DNA of 9,426 nt. It comes from Clostridia bacterium. Lineage in GTDB: Bacteria > Bacillota > Clostridia > DSM-8532. Both the position numbers and the translations under genes were made by a program. The DNA lies in the NCBI GenBank assembly GCA_026418215.1, contig JAOABT010000568.1, positions 1 to 9,426 on the forward strand, written 5' to 3'. Below the pieces are notes generated by a model. That model worked only from the letters and a program-made list of their open reading frames with translations. It was not told the DNA's origin and made no database searches. This document shows, piece after piece, positions 1-7,147 of the stretch (within the stretch, counting starts at the first letter, position 1; each line of letters starts with the position of its first letter).

Positions 1-1331
1 GTGAGCATGCCGATACCGGTCATGGCCACACCATAAAGAACGAAGATAACAGGCTGGCCCCAGTAGATGACGACGGAAGCCAGAATGGTGATGGCAATAA
101 CAAAAACCTGCCATACCGAAACTTCAAAACCAACGGCAAGACCTCTTAGTAGGAGGGTTGCTGAACCGGTCCTGGAGGCGGCGGCAATATCCTTGACAGG
201 CTTGTAATGCGTATCGGTAAAGTATTTCGTGATTTCATCCAGGACTATTGCCAGGAGGATACCAACGAACACCGATAAGAAGGCACGCCACTCATGCATG
301 TAGAACTGTGCAAGGGCCAGGAAGGCAACGACGCAGATCGCAGCAGATGTATAGAAGCCTTTATTGATGGATGACATGGCATTTACGTTGACATCATCCT
401 TCTTGCCTTTAACAAGGTAGGTGCCGATGATGGAGGACAATACGCCGATACCTCTGATCAAAAGTGGGAAGATGATCCATTTAAGCTGGCCTGTAATGGC
501 AACCAAACTTAATCCAAGGATCAAACCGGATACGATGGTCACCTCATAGGACTCGAAGATGTCTGCGGCCATACCGGCACAGTCACCGACGTTGTCTCCA
601 ACAAGGTCGGCAATAACGGCTGCATTTCTCGGGTCGTCCTCAGGCATCCCGGCCTCGACCTTACCCACAAGGTCAGCGCCTACGTCTGCGGCTTTGGTGT
701 AAATACCGCCGCCCACACGCATGAAGAGCGCCAGGAGCGTTCCGCCGAAGCCGAAGCCCAGCAGGGCGTCAGGAGCAGCTATTCCGAATACGATGAAGAT
801 TAAGGTACCGCCAAGAAGCCCGAGGCCATCCGTAAGCATTCCGGTGATGGTTCCGCTTCTATAAGCAATTTTCAAAGCCTCAGCAAAGCTTCTTCTGGAT
901 GCGGCTGCCACGCGGACATTGCCTTGAACAGCCATCCTCATACCAAACTGGCCTACGATGAGTGAGAAAACTGCACCCATAATGAAAGCCAGGGCACGTC
1001 CGATACCGATAATAATCTTAACCTGATCGGGTGTGCATTGGTTGAAGCGCTCCAGCGCCTCTTTGCTGGGCGGAATGATGTAAACAGAGAGGAAAAGAAC
1101 GATGGTGAAGAAACCGATGAGAGGGAGGATGGTCTTAAGCTGTCGGCTGAGATAGGCATCCGCACCTACTCGAATAGCGTTCCAGACCTCTTGCATCTTG
1201 GGTGTTCCCTTATCCTGCTTCATGACCTGACTGCGCAGCAAAAACGCGTAGCCAAGGCCTAAAAAGGCGATAAACAGAACGCACCAGATGGCAATGATCT
1301 CAAAGCTAGTGGCATTTGTTAAACCCGGCAT
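1..1331 (-). CDS. hppA: Membrane-bound ion-translocating pyrophosphatase, N-terminal part (cut by window edge)
   Basis: Integral membrane enzyme that hydrolyses pyrophosphate and pumps H+ and/or Na+ across the cytoplasmic membrane. I translated 443 codons from ATG at 1331-1329; the family is usually about 650-800 residues, so the C-terminal third or more lies beyond the left edge. Visible hallmarks are a hydrophobic N-terminus (about residues 9-32), RVGADAYLSRQ (54-64), GNVRVAAAS (137-145), the PPi/Mg-binding motif DVGADLVGKVE (216-226; D216, D220, K224, E226), DDPRNAAVIADLVGDNVGD (232-250) and CAGMAADIFESY (251-262). These are diagnostic of the family. The start is supported by AAGGAAGGGG at 1350-1341, nine bases upstream. 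The residues that separate K+-dependent from K+-independent enzymes lie outside the window, so subtype and pumped ion cannot be called. It is transcribed away from livK and has its own promoter. Confidence 0.96.
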   Translation of the reverse strand, partial: MPGLTNATSFEIIAIWCVLFIAFLGLGYAFLLRSQVMKQDKGTPKMQEVWNAIRVGADAYLSRQLKTILPLIGFFTIVLFLSVYIIPPSKEALERFNQCTPDQVKIIIGIGRALAFIMGAVFSLIVGQFGMRMAVQGNVRVAAASRRSFAEALKIAYRSGTITGMLTDGLGLLGGTLIFIVFGIAAPDALLGFGFGGTLLALFMRVGGGIYTKAADVGADLVGKVEAGMPEDDPRNAAVIADLVGDNVGDCAGMAADIFESYEVTIVSGLILGLSLVAITGQLKWIIFPLLIRGIGVLSSIIGTYLVKGKKDDVNVNAMSSINKGFYTSAAICVVAFLALAQFYMHEWRAFLSVFVGILLAIVLDEITKYFTDTHYKPVKDIAAASRTGSATLLLRGLAVGFEVSVWQVFVIAITILASVVIYWGQPVIFVLYGVAMTGIGML

Positions 1332-1414
1332 GTTGTTGAACCCCTTCCTTAATTGTAAATAGTGCTTTGAAAGGTATACTGGGACTGTATATTTTTCCAA
1401 AACGCATACTTCTC

Positions 1415-1443
1415 ATTATACTGGCAGAATACGTCACTGTAAA
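1415..1443 (-). promoter_or_regulatory. Sigma-70/SigA-type promoter of hppA
   Basis: On the minus strand, TTTACA (1443-1438; five of six consensus bases) is followed by a 17-base spacer and a perfect TATAAT (1420-1415). Transcription would start near 1408, giving a leader of about 75-80 bases before the hppA ATG at 1331. No strong hairpin is evident in that leader. Consensus match and spacing are seen directly; activity is inferred. Confidence 0.75.
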
Positions 1444-1865
1444 CAAAAAAGCGCTATTATTGACGTAATTTGTGCTGATTTTACAAAATAATTGTCTAAT
1501 TTGCACAAGAACCCAAGAAAACGGTTGCATAAAAATAATACCTATTCATGTTTTACAGTTATTCCCTCACTTTTTATCAGGAACCGTTATAGTATTGGGG
1601 GAACATCTTTAGATACAACTTCCGAATACTTATGACCCCAAAATACTTTTTAAGAAAGACATCATATATGCATTAGTGCCAAATGTGGATTTCTTAAGGA
1701 TAGCGAAATAGGAGAAAATCAAAAAAGAAAGGTAGCGAATTTCAGATAAAGAATCATAGGAATAATGTTTGGTTCCAAAAAGAAAGCCAGAAAGGACCTG
1801 AGTTTCAAAATATATCCTATAACGTAGACATATACATAGTTTAGAAGGAAATATAAACCTGCATT
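1444..1865. other. AT-rich divergent spacer without a convincing gene
   Basis: This is most of the 660-bp gap between hppA and livK. It is visibly richer in A/T than the flanking genes. I see no tRNA, T-box (no AGGGTGGNACCGCG-type element) or other riboswitch signature that I can name. The longest reading frame, on the minus strand from 1893 to 1630 (87 codons), has no Shine-Dalgarno site and no family signature. A 20-codon plus-strand frame at 1765-1827 begins like a basic protein N-terminus and is treated as a finding only. TTGGGG (1594-1599) and CCCCAA (1635-1640) could pair, but only across about 35 bases. Confidence 0.5.
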
Positions 1866-1889
1866 TTTTTGCTTGATAGATTGCAAAAA
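1866..1889. repeat. Inverted repeat upstream of the livK promoter candidate
   Basis: Perfect 7-bp arms TTTTTGC (1866-1872) and GCAAAAA (1883-1889) are separated by ten bases (TTGATAGATT). It sits immediately before the candidate livK -35 box, where an operator or upstream activator site could lie. The arms are mostly T and A in AT-rich DNA, so chance is a real alternative. Confidence 0.35.
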
Positions 1890-1892
1890 TCA

Positions 1893-1921
1893 TTGTTTTG
1901 TTTCATTAGAAGGAGTAAAAT
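1893..1921 (+). promoter_or_regulatory. Candidate livK operon promoter
   Basis: TTGTTT (1893-1898), a 17-base spacer and TAAAAT (1916-1921) give a good -10 but a weak -35 match. Transcription would start near 1928, leaving a leader of about 65 bases before livK. The weak -35 box suggests an activator or a different promoter. This is the best candidate I found within 150 bases of the gene, not a firm call. Confidence 0.35.
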
Positions 1922-1993
1922 ACAACTAAATATGATTGTTTATGAGAGTGGTACATCAAAAAAATTCAAAATGTAGTATGGAGGGAATTGATC

Positions 1994-3178
1994 ATGAAGA
2001 GAGTTTTGGCTCTGGCGCTTGTTATCTGCATGGTAGGTCTCATGATGACGGCCTGCGGAAGCGCAACATCTGGTAATGTTATTAAAATCGGCGTATTTGA
2101 ACCTTCTTCCGGTGACAACGGCGCTGGCGGAAAGCAAGAGGTGCTTGGTATTGAGTATGCTAATTCTGTCCTGAATACCGTTGATATCGGTGGAAAGACC
2201 TATAAAATCCAGCTGGAGATCGTTGACAACGAATCTTCAACCGATAAGGCTCCTTCTGCCGCTGCCAAGCTTGTAAGTGCAAAATCCAACGTCGTATTGG
2301 GTTCATACGGTTCCGGTGTTTCCATCGCAGCCAGTGATGTTTTTGCAAAGGCTGGCATTCCTGTCATCGGCGTATCCTGCACCAACCCGCAGGTTACCGA
2401 AGGCAACGATCATTACTTCCGCGTTTGCTACCTTGATCCTTTCCAGGGAACCGTTCTTGCAAACTTCGCTGTTGATAACTTCAAAGCTAAGACCGCTTAC
2501 ATACTCACCAAGCTTGGTGATGACTATTCTGTCGGTCTCGGCAATTACTTCAAGGAAGCCTTCAAGGCCCTTGGCGGTACTGTTGTAGAAGAATCCTTCC
2601 AGGAAGGTAACAGTGACTTTAACGCTTACCTTACAACCGCTGTAAACTCCAAGGCAGACGTTATCTTTGCTCCTACCTCTACCGAAGCCGCTTCCCTTAT
2701 TATCGGCCAGGCCAAGGCTCAGGGCATCAAGATTCCGCTTCTTGCCGGCGATACCTGGGACAGCTCCGTTATTCTCGACGCAGCCAAGGGTTCCGACCTT
2801 CAGGTCTACGTTTCCACCTTCTTTGATGAGGGCGATAACTCTGCTGCTGGTTCTACCTTCGTTAAGAATTTCAAGGCATGGCTCAAGGCTAACCCTGACA
2901 AGCTCCAGAACAACGGCGGCAATGATATCGTAGCAGCAGTTTCGGCTCTTGGCTACGATGCTTACATGACAGCCATTGAAGGCATCAAGAACGCTAAGAG
3001 CGTTGATTCCAAGGCTATCATGGAAGCTCTCAGAACCACCAAGTATTCCGGTGTAACCGGTGAAATTGCCTTCAATGAGACTGGCGACGCTATCCGTGAC
3101 GTTGCATTCATCAAGAGTGCCAACACCGCTGATGGTACTTGGAAGTTCATCGCAATCCAGAAGGTTGAAAAGAAATAA
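1994..3178 (+). CDS. livK: Branched-chain-amino-acid-type ABC transporter substrate-binding lipoprotein
   Basis: Extracellular ligand-binding lipoprotein of 394 residues, type I periplasmic-binding fold of the Leu/Ile/Val (HAAT, Peripla_BP_6) family. The N-terminus is a lipoprotein signal: KR, a hydrophobic stretch at residues 4-18 and lipobox MTAC with Cys21 as the lipid-modified residue, then a Ser/Gly linker. The mature domain opens with KIGVFEPSSGDNGAGG (31-46). It continues with a typical first-lobe segment (VLGSYGSGVSIAASDVFAKA, 101-120) and GIPVIGVSCTNPQVTEGNDH (121-140). I chose ATG 1994 because GGAGGG at 1980-1985 is eight bases away; an in-frame TTG at 1988 is too close to that site. 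It is first in the livKHMGF operon and separated from livH by a G/C-rich hairpin. The true ligand (Leu/Ile/Val, another amino acid, or an amide) cannot be told from sequence alone. Confidence 0.93.
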   Translation: MKRVLALALVICMVGLMMTACGSATSGNVIKIGVFEPSSGDNGAGGKQEVLGIEYANSVLNTVDIGGKTYKIQLEIVDNESSTDKAPSAAAKLVSAKSNVVLGSYGSGVSIAASDVFAKAGIPVIGVSCTNPQVTEGNDHYFRVCYLDPFQGTVLANFAVDNFKAKTAYILTKLGDDYSVGLGNYFKEAFKALGGTVVEESFQEGNSDFNAYLTTAVNSKADVIFAPTSTEAASLIIGQAKAQGIKIPLLAGDTWDSSVILDAAKGSDLQVYVSTFFDEGDNSAAGSTFVKNFKAWLKANPDKLQNNGGNDIVAAVSALGYDAYMTAIEGIKNAKSVDSKAIMEALRTTKYSGVTGEIAFNETGDAIRDVAFIKSANTADGTWKFIAIQKVEKK

Positions 3179-3213
3179 GCCCACATCCATCCTATTGATC
3201 ACAAGAAATGTAG

Positions 3214-3233
3214 GCGGGGGTTTTTACCCCCGC
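3214..3233 (+). terminator. G/C-rich hairpin between livK and livH (partial terminator or mRNA-stabilising stem)
   Basis: GCGGGGGT (3214-3221) and ACCCCCGC (3226-3233) form a perfect 8-bp stem with a TTTT loop, 36 bases after the livK stop. The following sequence (TCTATTCAATTATTCGG) has only scattered T residues, so it is a poor intrinsic terminator and probably leaky. In transport operons such a stem after the binding-protein gene often stops part of the transcription or protects the upstream mRNA from 3' decay, giving more binding protein than permease. That role is inferred. Confidence 0.7.
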
Positions 3234-3343
3234 TCTATTCAATTATTCGGGTTTATGGAAAAACTTTGCACTGCCCTGAAAAGAATATCTCCTTTTACAA
3301 GGCAGATTCTTTTCGTGGTGGCTCTCAATACGGAGGTTCCATT

Positions 3344-4228
3344 ATGGAATTTTTAAATTCCAATCTGCCCTACATCCTGGCCGGCATCTCGGTGGGCGGT
3401 CAATATGCCTTGATTGCCATCGGGTACACCATGGTTTACGGCATACTCAGGCTCATTAATTTTGCTCACGGCGATATTTTCATGGTGGCGGGATTTCTGA
3501 TGGTTTATCTGTCAGCCACAATGCCCCTCTATGTTTCCATTCCGCTCGTTATTGTTATCACGGTGCTTCTGGGCTTCGTAGTCGAGCGAGTGGCCTATAA
3601 GCCTTTGCGCTCAGCACCCCGCATGTCTATCATGATAAGCGCTATCGGCGTATCCTACCTCCTACAGAACTGTGCCTGGTATTTTACAAGCGGCCTTGCC
3701 AAGCAATACCCCACCATTCCATGGATCAGCAATTCTATCACAATCGGCTCATCAACCACAAAGCTCGTTACGATCATTACGCCTATTCTGACAATTGTTT
3801 TAGTGGCCGGGCTTGTTGTGCTTATCAAATATACAAAGATCGGTATGGCCATGCGAGCCGTTTCAAGAGATTTTGAAACCAGTCAGCTGATGGGTGTAAA
3901 AATCAATTCTGTTATCAGCATGACCTTTATCATTGGCTCGCTGCTCGCAGCCGTCGGCTCATTGCTGTATTTTTCAAACTATGCGACGGTAACGCCCGTT
4001 TCCGGCTCCATGCCGGGCTTAAAAGCCTTCGTTGCGGCTGTGTTCGGCGGCATCGGCAGCATTCCCGGTGCAGTCGTCGGCGCCTTCATCATCGGTATCT
4101 GCGAAAACATTATCAAGGGACTGGGCTGGACGACTTTCTCGGACGCCTTTACCTTCGCGCTGCTCATCATCATTCTCGTTGCCAAGCCTACGGGCCTTTT
4201 CGGCGAGAAATCTACGGATAAGGTTTAG
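3344..4228 (+). CDS. livH: Branched-chain amino acid ABC transporter permease LivH
   Basis: One of two membrane subunits of the LivHMGF importer, 294 residues and highly hydrophobic throughout, as usual for LivH (about 290-310). Recognisable segments are GGQYALIAIGYTMVYGI (18-34), INFAHGD (38-44), the cytoplasmic segment TKIGMAMRAVSRD (164-176) expected to contact the ATPases, and VFGGIGSIPGA (233-243) near the C-terminus. The start is ATG 3344, preceded by CGGAGG (3331-3336) at seven bases. An upstream in-frame ATG at 3266 would add 26 polar residues unlike the family and lacks a ribosome site, so it is rejected. It lies 165 bp after livK, past the hairpin, and livM begins nine bases after its stop codon. 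Confidence 0.95.
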   Translation: MEFLNSNLPYILAGISVGGQYALIAIGYTMVYGILRLINFAHGDIFMVAGFLMVYLSATMPLYVSIPLVIVITVLLGFVVERVAYKPLRSAPRMSIMISAIGVSYLLQNCAWYFTSGLAKQYPTIPWISNSITIGSSTTKLVTIITPILTIVLVAGLVVLIKYTKIGMAMRAVSRDFETSQLMGVKINSVISMTFIIGSLLAAVGSLLYFSNYATVTPVSGSMPGLKAFVAAVFGGIGSIPGAVVGAFIIGICENIIKGLGWTTFSDAFTFALLIIILVAKPTGLFGEKSTDKV

Positions 4229-4237
4229 GTGACAGAT

Positions 4238-5320
4238 ATGGATAAGAAAAATAAACTGATGACCTATCTCACCCTTATTGTGGCACTATTTGTGGTTCTT
4301 TTTATGCTGGATAAATTTCTAGACCCGTCCTCAATGCTCTTTGTTGTACTCAAGAAGGGTGCAATCTATGCGCTGGTTGCGGTTTCCATGAATCTCCTGA
4401 ACGGGTTCACCGGCTTGTTTTCTCTGGGCCAGGCGGGCTTTATGCTGGTAGGCGCATACACCTATGCCATCTTCACCATCCCGAACGGCTCTCGTGCGGC
4501 TGTCTATCAGTATTTCAACGGCGGTATCATCCATTTTACCGTTCCGGTTTGGGGAGCCCTCATTCTTGCGGGTATTGCAGCAGCGATTTTTGCTTATCTC
4601 ATCGGGCTTCCGGTACTAAGGCTTAAAAGCGATTATCTTGCTATTGCGACCCTCGGCTTTGCCGAAATCATCCGCGCTATTTTCCAGTGGGATAAGCTCG
4701 GGCCTATCACCAACGGCTCCAACCTTTTGAGAAAGTTCCCGGTATTCAGCTCCGTTCTGTTCCCGTTTATTGTTGGCGCCATTTGCATTGCACTCATCAC
4801 ACTCCTGATTAACTCCTCCTATGGACGCGCCTTTAAGGCCATTCGTGATGATGAAATAGCTGCCGAAGCCATGGGCATCAATCTTGCCAAGCACAAGCAG
4901 CTTGCCTTTACCATAAGCTCCTTCTTTGCAGGCGTTGGCGGTGCCCTTCTTGCCATGTACCAGACAACCGTTCAGGCATCAGCTTTTAAGTCTGCCATGA
5001 CCTATGAGATTCTTCTTATTGTCGTTATTGGCGGTATCGGTTCGGTTACGGGAAGCGTCATCTCGTCCTTCCTGTTTATTGCATGCAGTGAGTGGTGGCT
5101 CAGATTTCTTGATACAGAGACCTATATCGGTTCCTTCAAGGTGCCGCTCTTGAGCTCGGGCTTCCGCAAGGTGGTTTTCTCAATCATTATCATGATTGTG
5201 GTTCTGTTTTACAGCCAGGGCATCATGGGATCAAGAGAATTCTCTATAGACGGTCTCATCCGGTTCTTCCGAAAGCGCTTTGGTAAAAAGGAAAAGGCTA
5301 AGGAGGTAGCTGCGAAATGA
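4238..5320 (+). CDS. livM: Branched-chain amino acid ABC transporter permease LivM
   Basis: Second membrane subunit, pairing with LivH to form the translocation path; 360 residues from ATG 4238. Family hallmarks are GLFSLGQAGFM (59-69), LRLKSDYLAIATLGFAEI (127-144), the cytoplasmic loop GRAFKAIRDDEIAAEAMGI (196-214) that contacts the ATPases, and GGIGSVTGS (265-273). The C-terminus is a short Lys/Arg-rich cytoplasmic tail (RFFRKRFGKKEKAKEVAAK). Start choice is ambiguous. AGGTGA (4227-4232), overlapping the livH stop, favours ATG 4238, while GTG 4229 directly after the livH stop is possible with AAGG at 4220-4223 and adds three residues. The last codons overlap livG as ATGA, indicating translational coupling. 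Confidence 0.94.
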   Translation: MDKKNKLMTYLTLIVALFVVLFMLDKFLDPSSMLFVVLKKGAIYALVAVSMNLLNGFTGLFSLGQAGFMLVGAYTYAIFTIPNGSRAAVYQYFNGGIIHFTVPVWGALILAGIAAAIFAYLIGLPVLRLKSDYLAIATLGFAEIIRAIFQWDKLGPITNGSNLLRKFPVFSSVLFPFIVGAICIALITLLINSSYGRAFKAIRDDEIAAEAMGINLAKHKQLAFTISSFFAGVGGALLAMYQTTVQASAFKSAMTYEILLIVVIGGIGSVTGSVISSFLFIACSEWWLRFLDTETYIGSFKVPLLSSGFRKVVFSIIIMIVVLFYSQGIMGSREFSIDGLIRFFRKRFGKKEKAKEVAAK

Positions 5321-6165
5321 CACAGAATATCTTGCATTTAGAAAACGTAACCATGCAATTTGGCGGTGTTATTGCCGTTAACAACCTCTCGGTGGATGTC
5401 AATCAAGGCGAGATTGTGGCGCTTATCGGACCCAACGGTGCCGGTAAAACCACAGCCTTTAACTGCATAACGGGTGTTTATGAGCCTACTAACGGCTGTG
5501 TCAGCTTTATGGGTGAAATGATCGTATCCAACCACCCGCAGGGAAAAATGAAGAAGCTCTACGCAGGCGAAAACAACGGCCTTTACAAAAAGGTGCTGAA
5601 TCCTACTCCCGATAGAATCACCAAGCGGGGGATTGCAAGAACCTTCCAGAATATCCGTCTGTTCAAAAGCCTGACGGTATTTGAAAACGTTCTTATCGCA
5701 AAGCATATGCGCGCAAGGCAGAACTTCCTGTCCGCGACCCTCCGGCTTAACTATCGTGAAGAAAGGCGTGCCAGGGAAGAATGCATGGCGCTGCTTGAGG
5801 AGCAGGACCTCTTAAAGTTCAAGGATGATCTTGCAAGCAGCCTTCCCTATGGCTTGCAGAGGCGTCTTGAGATCTCCAGAGCGCTCGCTACTGAGCCAAA
5901 GCTCTTGATGCTTGACGAACCTGCTGCGGGTATGAACCCTCAGGAGACCCAGGAATTGTCCGAGTTTATTGTGCAGATTAAGAATAAATATGGCCTGACC
6001 ATTTTCATGATCGAGCATCATATGGATCTGGTCATGCAGATATCAGACCGCATCTATGTTCTGGACTTCGGAAAGCTTATCGCTCAGGGAACACCTGCCG
6101 AAATCCAGAAGAATCAACACGTTATCGATGCCTATCTGGGGGTGGTTGAAGATGCTCAAGATTAG
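5317..6165 (+). CDS. livG: Branched-chain amino acid ABC transporter ATP-binding protein LivG
   Basis: Cytoplasmic ATPase subunit, 282 residues, expected to form a heterodimer with LivF below LivHM. Walker A is GPNGAGKT (38-45). The Q-loop Gln111 lies in GIARTFQNIRLF (105-116). The signature is LPYGLQRR (176-183), the LivG variant of LSGGQ. Walker B is KLLMLDEP (195-202) and the switch His is H234 in IEHH. It is longer than the roughly 255-residue E. coli protein, mainly through a charged insertion at about residues 68-100 between Walker A and the Q-loop. Start ATG 5317 has AGGAGGT (5301-5307) nine bases upstream and overlaps the livM stop. The 3' end overlaps livF by 14 bp, consistent with coupled, stoichiometric synthesis. 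Confidence 0.96.
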   Translation: MTQNILHLENVTMQFGGVIAVNNLSVDVNQGEIVALIGPNGAGKTTAFNCITGVYEPTNGCVSFMGEMIVSNHPQGKMKKLYAGENNGLYKKVLNPTPDRITKRGIARTFQNIRLFKSLTVFENVLIAKHMRARQNFLSATLRLNYREERRAREECMALLEEQDLLKFKDDLASSLPYGLQRRLEISRALATEPKLLMLDEPAAGMNPQETQELSEFIVQIKNKYGLTIFMIEHHMDLVMQISDRIYVLDFGKLIAQGTPAEIQKNQHVIDAYLGVVEDAQD

Positions 6166-6850
6166 TGATCTAAAAGTGAATTACGGCGGTATTGAAGCCG
6201 TTAAGGGAATTACCTTCAATGTTCCCGAAAAAAGCATTGTCACCCTCATTGGGGCCAACGGTGCGGGCAAGAGCACCACACTTCGCTCCATTTCGGGTCT
6301 CGTAAAGCCAAGAAGCGGTAAAATCGAGTTCTTGGGCGAGGATATTACCGGGAAAGACCCTACTCAAATCGTTTCCCGCGGGATCACGCTTGTCCCCGAG
6401 GGCAGAAAGATTTTCCCCGACCTGACGGTTCTTGAAAACCTGAAGCTTGGTGCCTATATGCGTAAGGACAACCTCGACAGTGACTTGAAATGGGTCTACG
6501 ACTTGTTTCCACGCTTGAAGGAGCGCTCCTGGCAGCTCGGCGGTACGCTTTCAGGCGGTGAGCAGCAAATGCTAGCCGTTGGCAGAGCCCTTATGAGCCG
6601 CCCCAAGGTTATGATGATGGACGAACCCTCCCTGGGCCTTGCTCCGTTAATTGTTCGCGGTATTTTTGACATCATCCGCGAGGTCAATAAGCAGGGTGTA
6701 ACCATCCTTCTGATTGAGCAGAATGCCAATATGGCGCTGCAAACCGCAGATATCGGCTATGTCATGGAAACCGGACGCATTACCCTTTCGGGTTCCGGTA
6801 AGGACCTTTTGTCCGATGATGCGGTTAAGAGAGCCTATTTAGGTACTTGA
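6152..6850 (+). CDS. livF: Branched-chain amino acid ABC transporter ATP-binding protein LivF
   Basis: Second ATPase subunit, 232 residues, a normal LivF length. Walker A is GANGAGKS (34-41), the signature is LSGGEQQ (133-139) and Walker B is VMMMDEP (153-159). Two LivF-typical substitutions are present: VPEGRKIF (81-88), with Glu in place of the Q-loop Gln, and IEQN (188-191), with Gln where the switch His usually stands. These distinguish it from LivG and are normal for the subfamily. The start is ATG 6152 inside the end of livG, with GGGGGTGG (6138-6145) six bases upstream. An in-frame ATG at 6056 would add 32 residues encoded within livG with no family counterpart. It is last in the operon and followed within 30 bases by an intrinsic terminator. 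Confidence 0.96.
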   Translation: MLKISDLKVNYGGIEAVKGITFNVPEKSIVTLIGANGAGKSTTLRSISGLVKPRSGKIEFLGEDITGKDPTQIVSRGITLVPEGRKIFPDLTVLENLKLGAYMRKDNLDSDLKWVYDLFPRLKERSWQLGGTLSGGEQQMLAVGRALMSRPKVMMMDEPSLGLAPLIVRGIFDIIREVNKQGVTILLIEQNANMALQTADIGYVMETGRITLSGSGKDLLSDDAVKRAYLGT

Positions 6851-6876
6851 TCGGTCTTTATCACAATAGTATTAAG

Positions 6877-6908
6877 AACTCTCCCAAGATTGCTTGGGGG
6901 AGTTTTTT
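6877..6908 (+). terminator. Rho-independent terminator of the liv operon
   Basis: AACTCTCCCAAG (6877-6888) pairs with CTTGGGGGAGTT (6893-6904) over 12 bp with a single G-U wobble and an ATTG loop. The run of six T at 6903-6908 overlaps the foot of the stem and continues directly past it. Position, 26 bases after the livF stop, and form are those of a strong intrinsic terminator. Confidence 0.93.
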
Positions 6909-6949
6909 GTTGGTTCGCCGATGTTTAATAACGACCTAATCTATCGAAG

Positions 6950-6978
6950 TTCAATATTCTACTTTAGACAGGTATAAA
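6950..6978 (+). promoter_or_regulatory. Distal promoter candidate upstream of the GH27-like gene
   Basis: TTCAAT (6950-6955), a 17-base spacer and TATAAA (6973-6978). The -10 box matches five of six bases but the -35 box only three. AGACAGGTA (6966-6974), running into this -10, is repeated exactly at 7129-7137 in the proximal promoter candidate. A transcript from here would carry a leader of more than 200 bases. The call is weak. Confidence 0.25.
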
Positions 6979-7049
6979 CCCGTTCATGAATCTAGGCTGT
7001 TTCCCTCACTATTGTTCTATTCGTACTATAGAAACGCCGCTCAAAGTAA

Positions 7050-7067
7050 ACAAAGGGTAGTCTTTGT
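7050..7067. repeat. Short inverted repeat in the pre-hydrolase spacer
   Basis: ACAAAG (7050-7055) and CTTTGT (7062-7067) are perfect 6-bp arms around GGTAGT. The match does not extend further outward (TAA against AAA). It could be an operator half-pair or chance. The rest of the 6910-7117 spacer shows no gene. Confidence 0.3.
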
Positions 7068-7117
7068 AAACCATTGGGAAGTGCTTATTAAGAGCTGTTG
7101 TCTTTTATCTCTACCAA

Positions 7118-7147
7118 TTGCATATCTCAGACAGGTAATGCTATAGT
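7118..7147 (+). promoter_or_regulatory. Extended -10 promoter for the GH27-like gene
   Basis: TTGCAT (7118-7123), an 18-base spacer and TATAGT (7142-7147; five of six), with the extended -10 dinucleotide TG at 7139-7140 in TGCTATAGT. An extended -10 can compensate for the weak -35. Transcription would start near 7154, giving a leader of roughly 58 bases before ATG 7212. Confidence 0.55.

Noticed and set aside
1630..1893. An 87-codon minus-strand frame in the spacer before livK.
   Set aside because: No Shine-Dalgarno site before its ATG, a composition typical of AT-rich non-coding DNA (many Phe, Ile, Tyr and Ser), and no family signature.
2303..3202. A 299-codon open frame on the minus strand, antisense to livK.
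   Set aside because: It lies almost entirely within livK, lacks a recognisable ribosome site or domain, and is explained by strong codon bias in a highly expressed gene leaving the opposite frame open.
3266..3343. Upstream in-frame start that would lengthen LivH by 26 residues.
   Set aside because: No ribosome site there, the added residues are polar and unlike LivH, and ATG 3344 has an excellent CGGAGG at seven bases.
5338..5706. A 122-codon minus-strand frame antisense to livG.
   Set aside because: Shadow of the livG coding frame, which has all ABC ATPase motifs; no ribosome site or domain in the antisense product.
6056..6151. Upstream in-frame start that would lengthen LivF by 32 residues.
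   Set aside because: It lies inside livG without a ribosome site; the family N-terminus (MLKISDLKVNYGG) begins exactly at ATG 6152.
1562..7010. Ten-base repeat TTCCCTCACT at 1562-1571 and 7001-7010.
   Set aside because: Many ten-base matches are expected by chance in a 9.4-kb window, and the flanking sequences do not match.
7062..7078. Possible catabolite-responsive (cre) site around TTGTAAACCATTGGG.
   Set aside because: It lacks the central CG and the right half of the TGWAANCGNTNWCA consensus.
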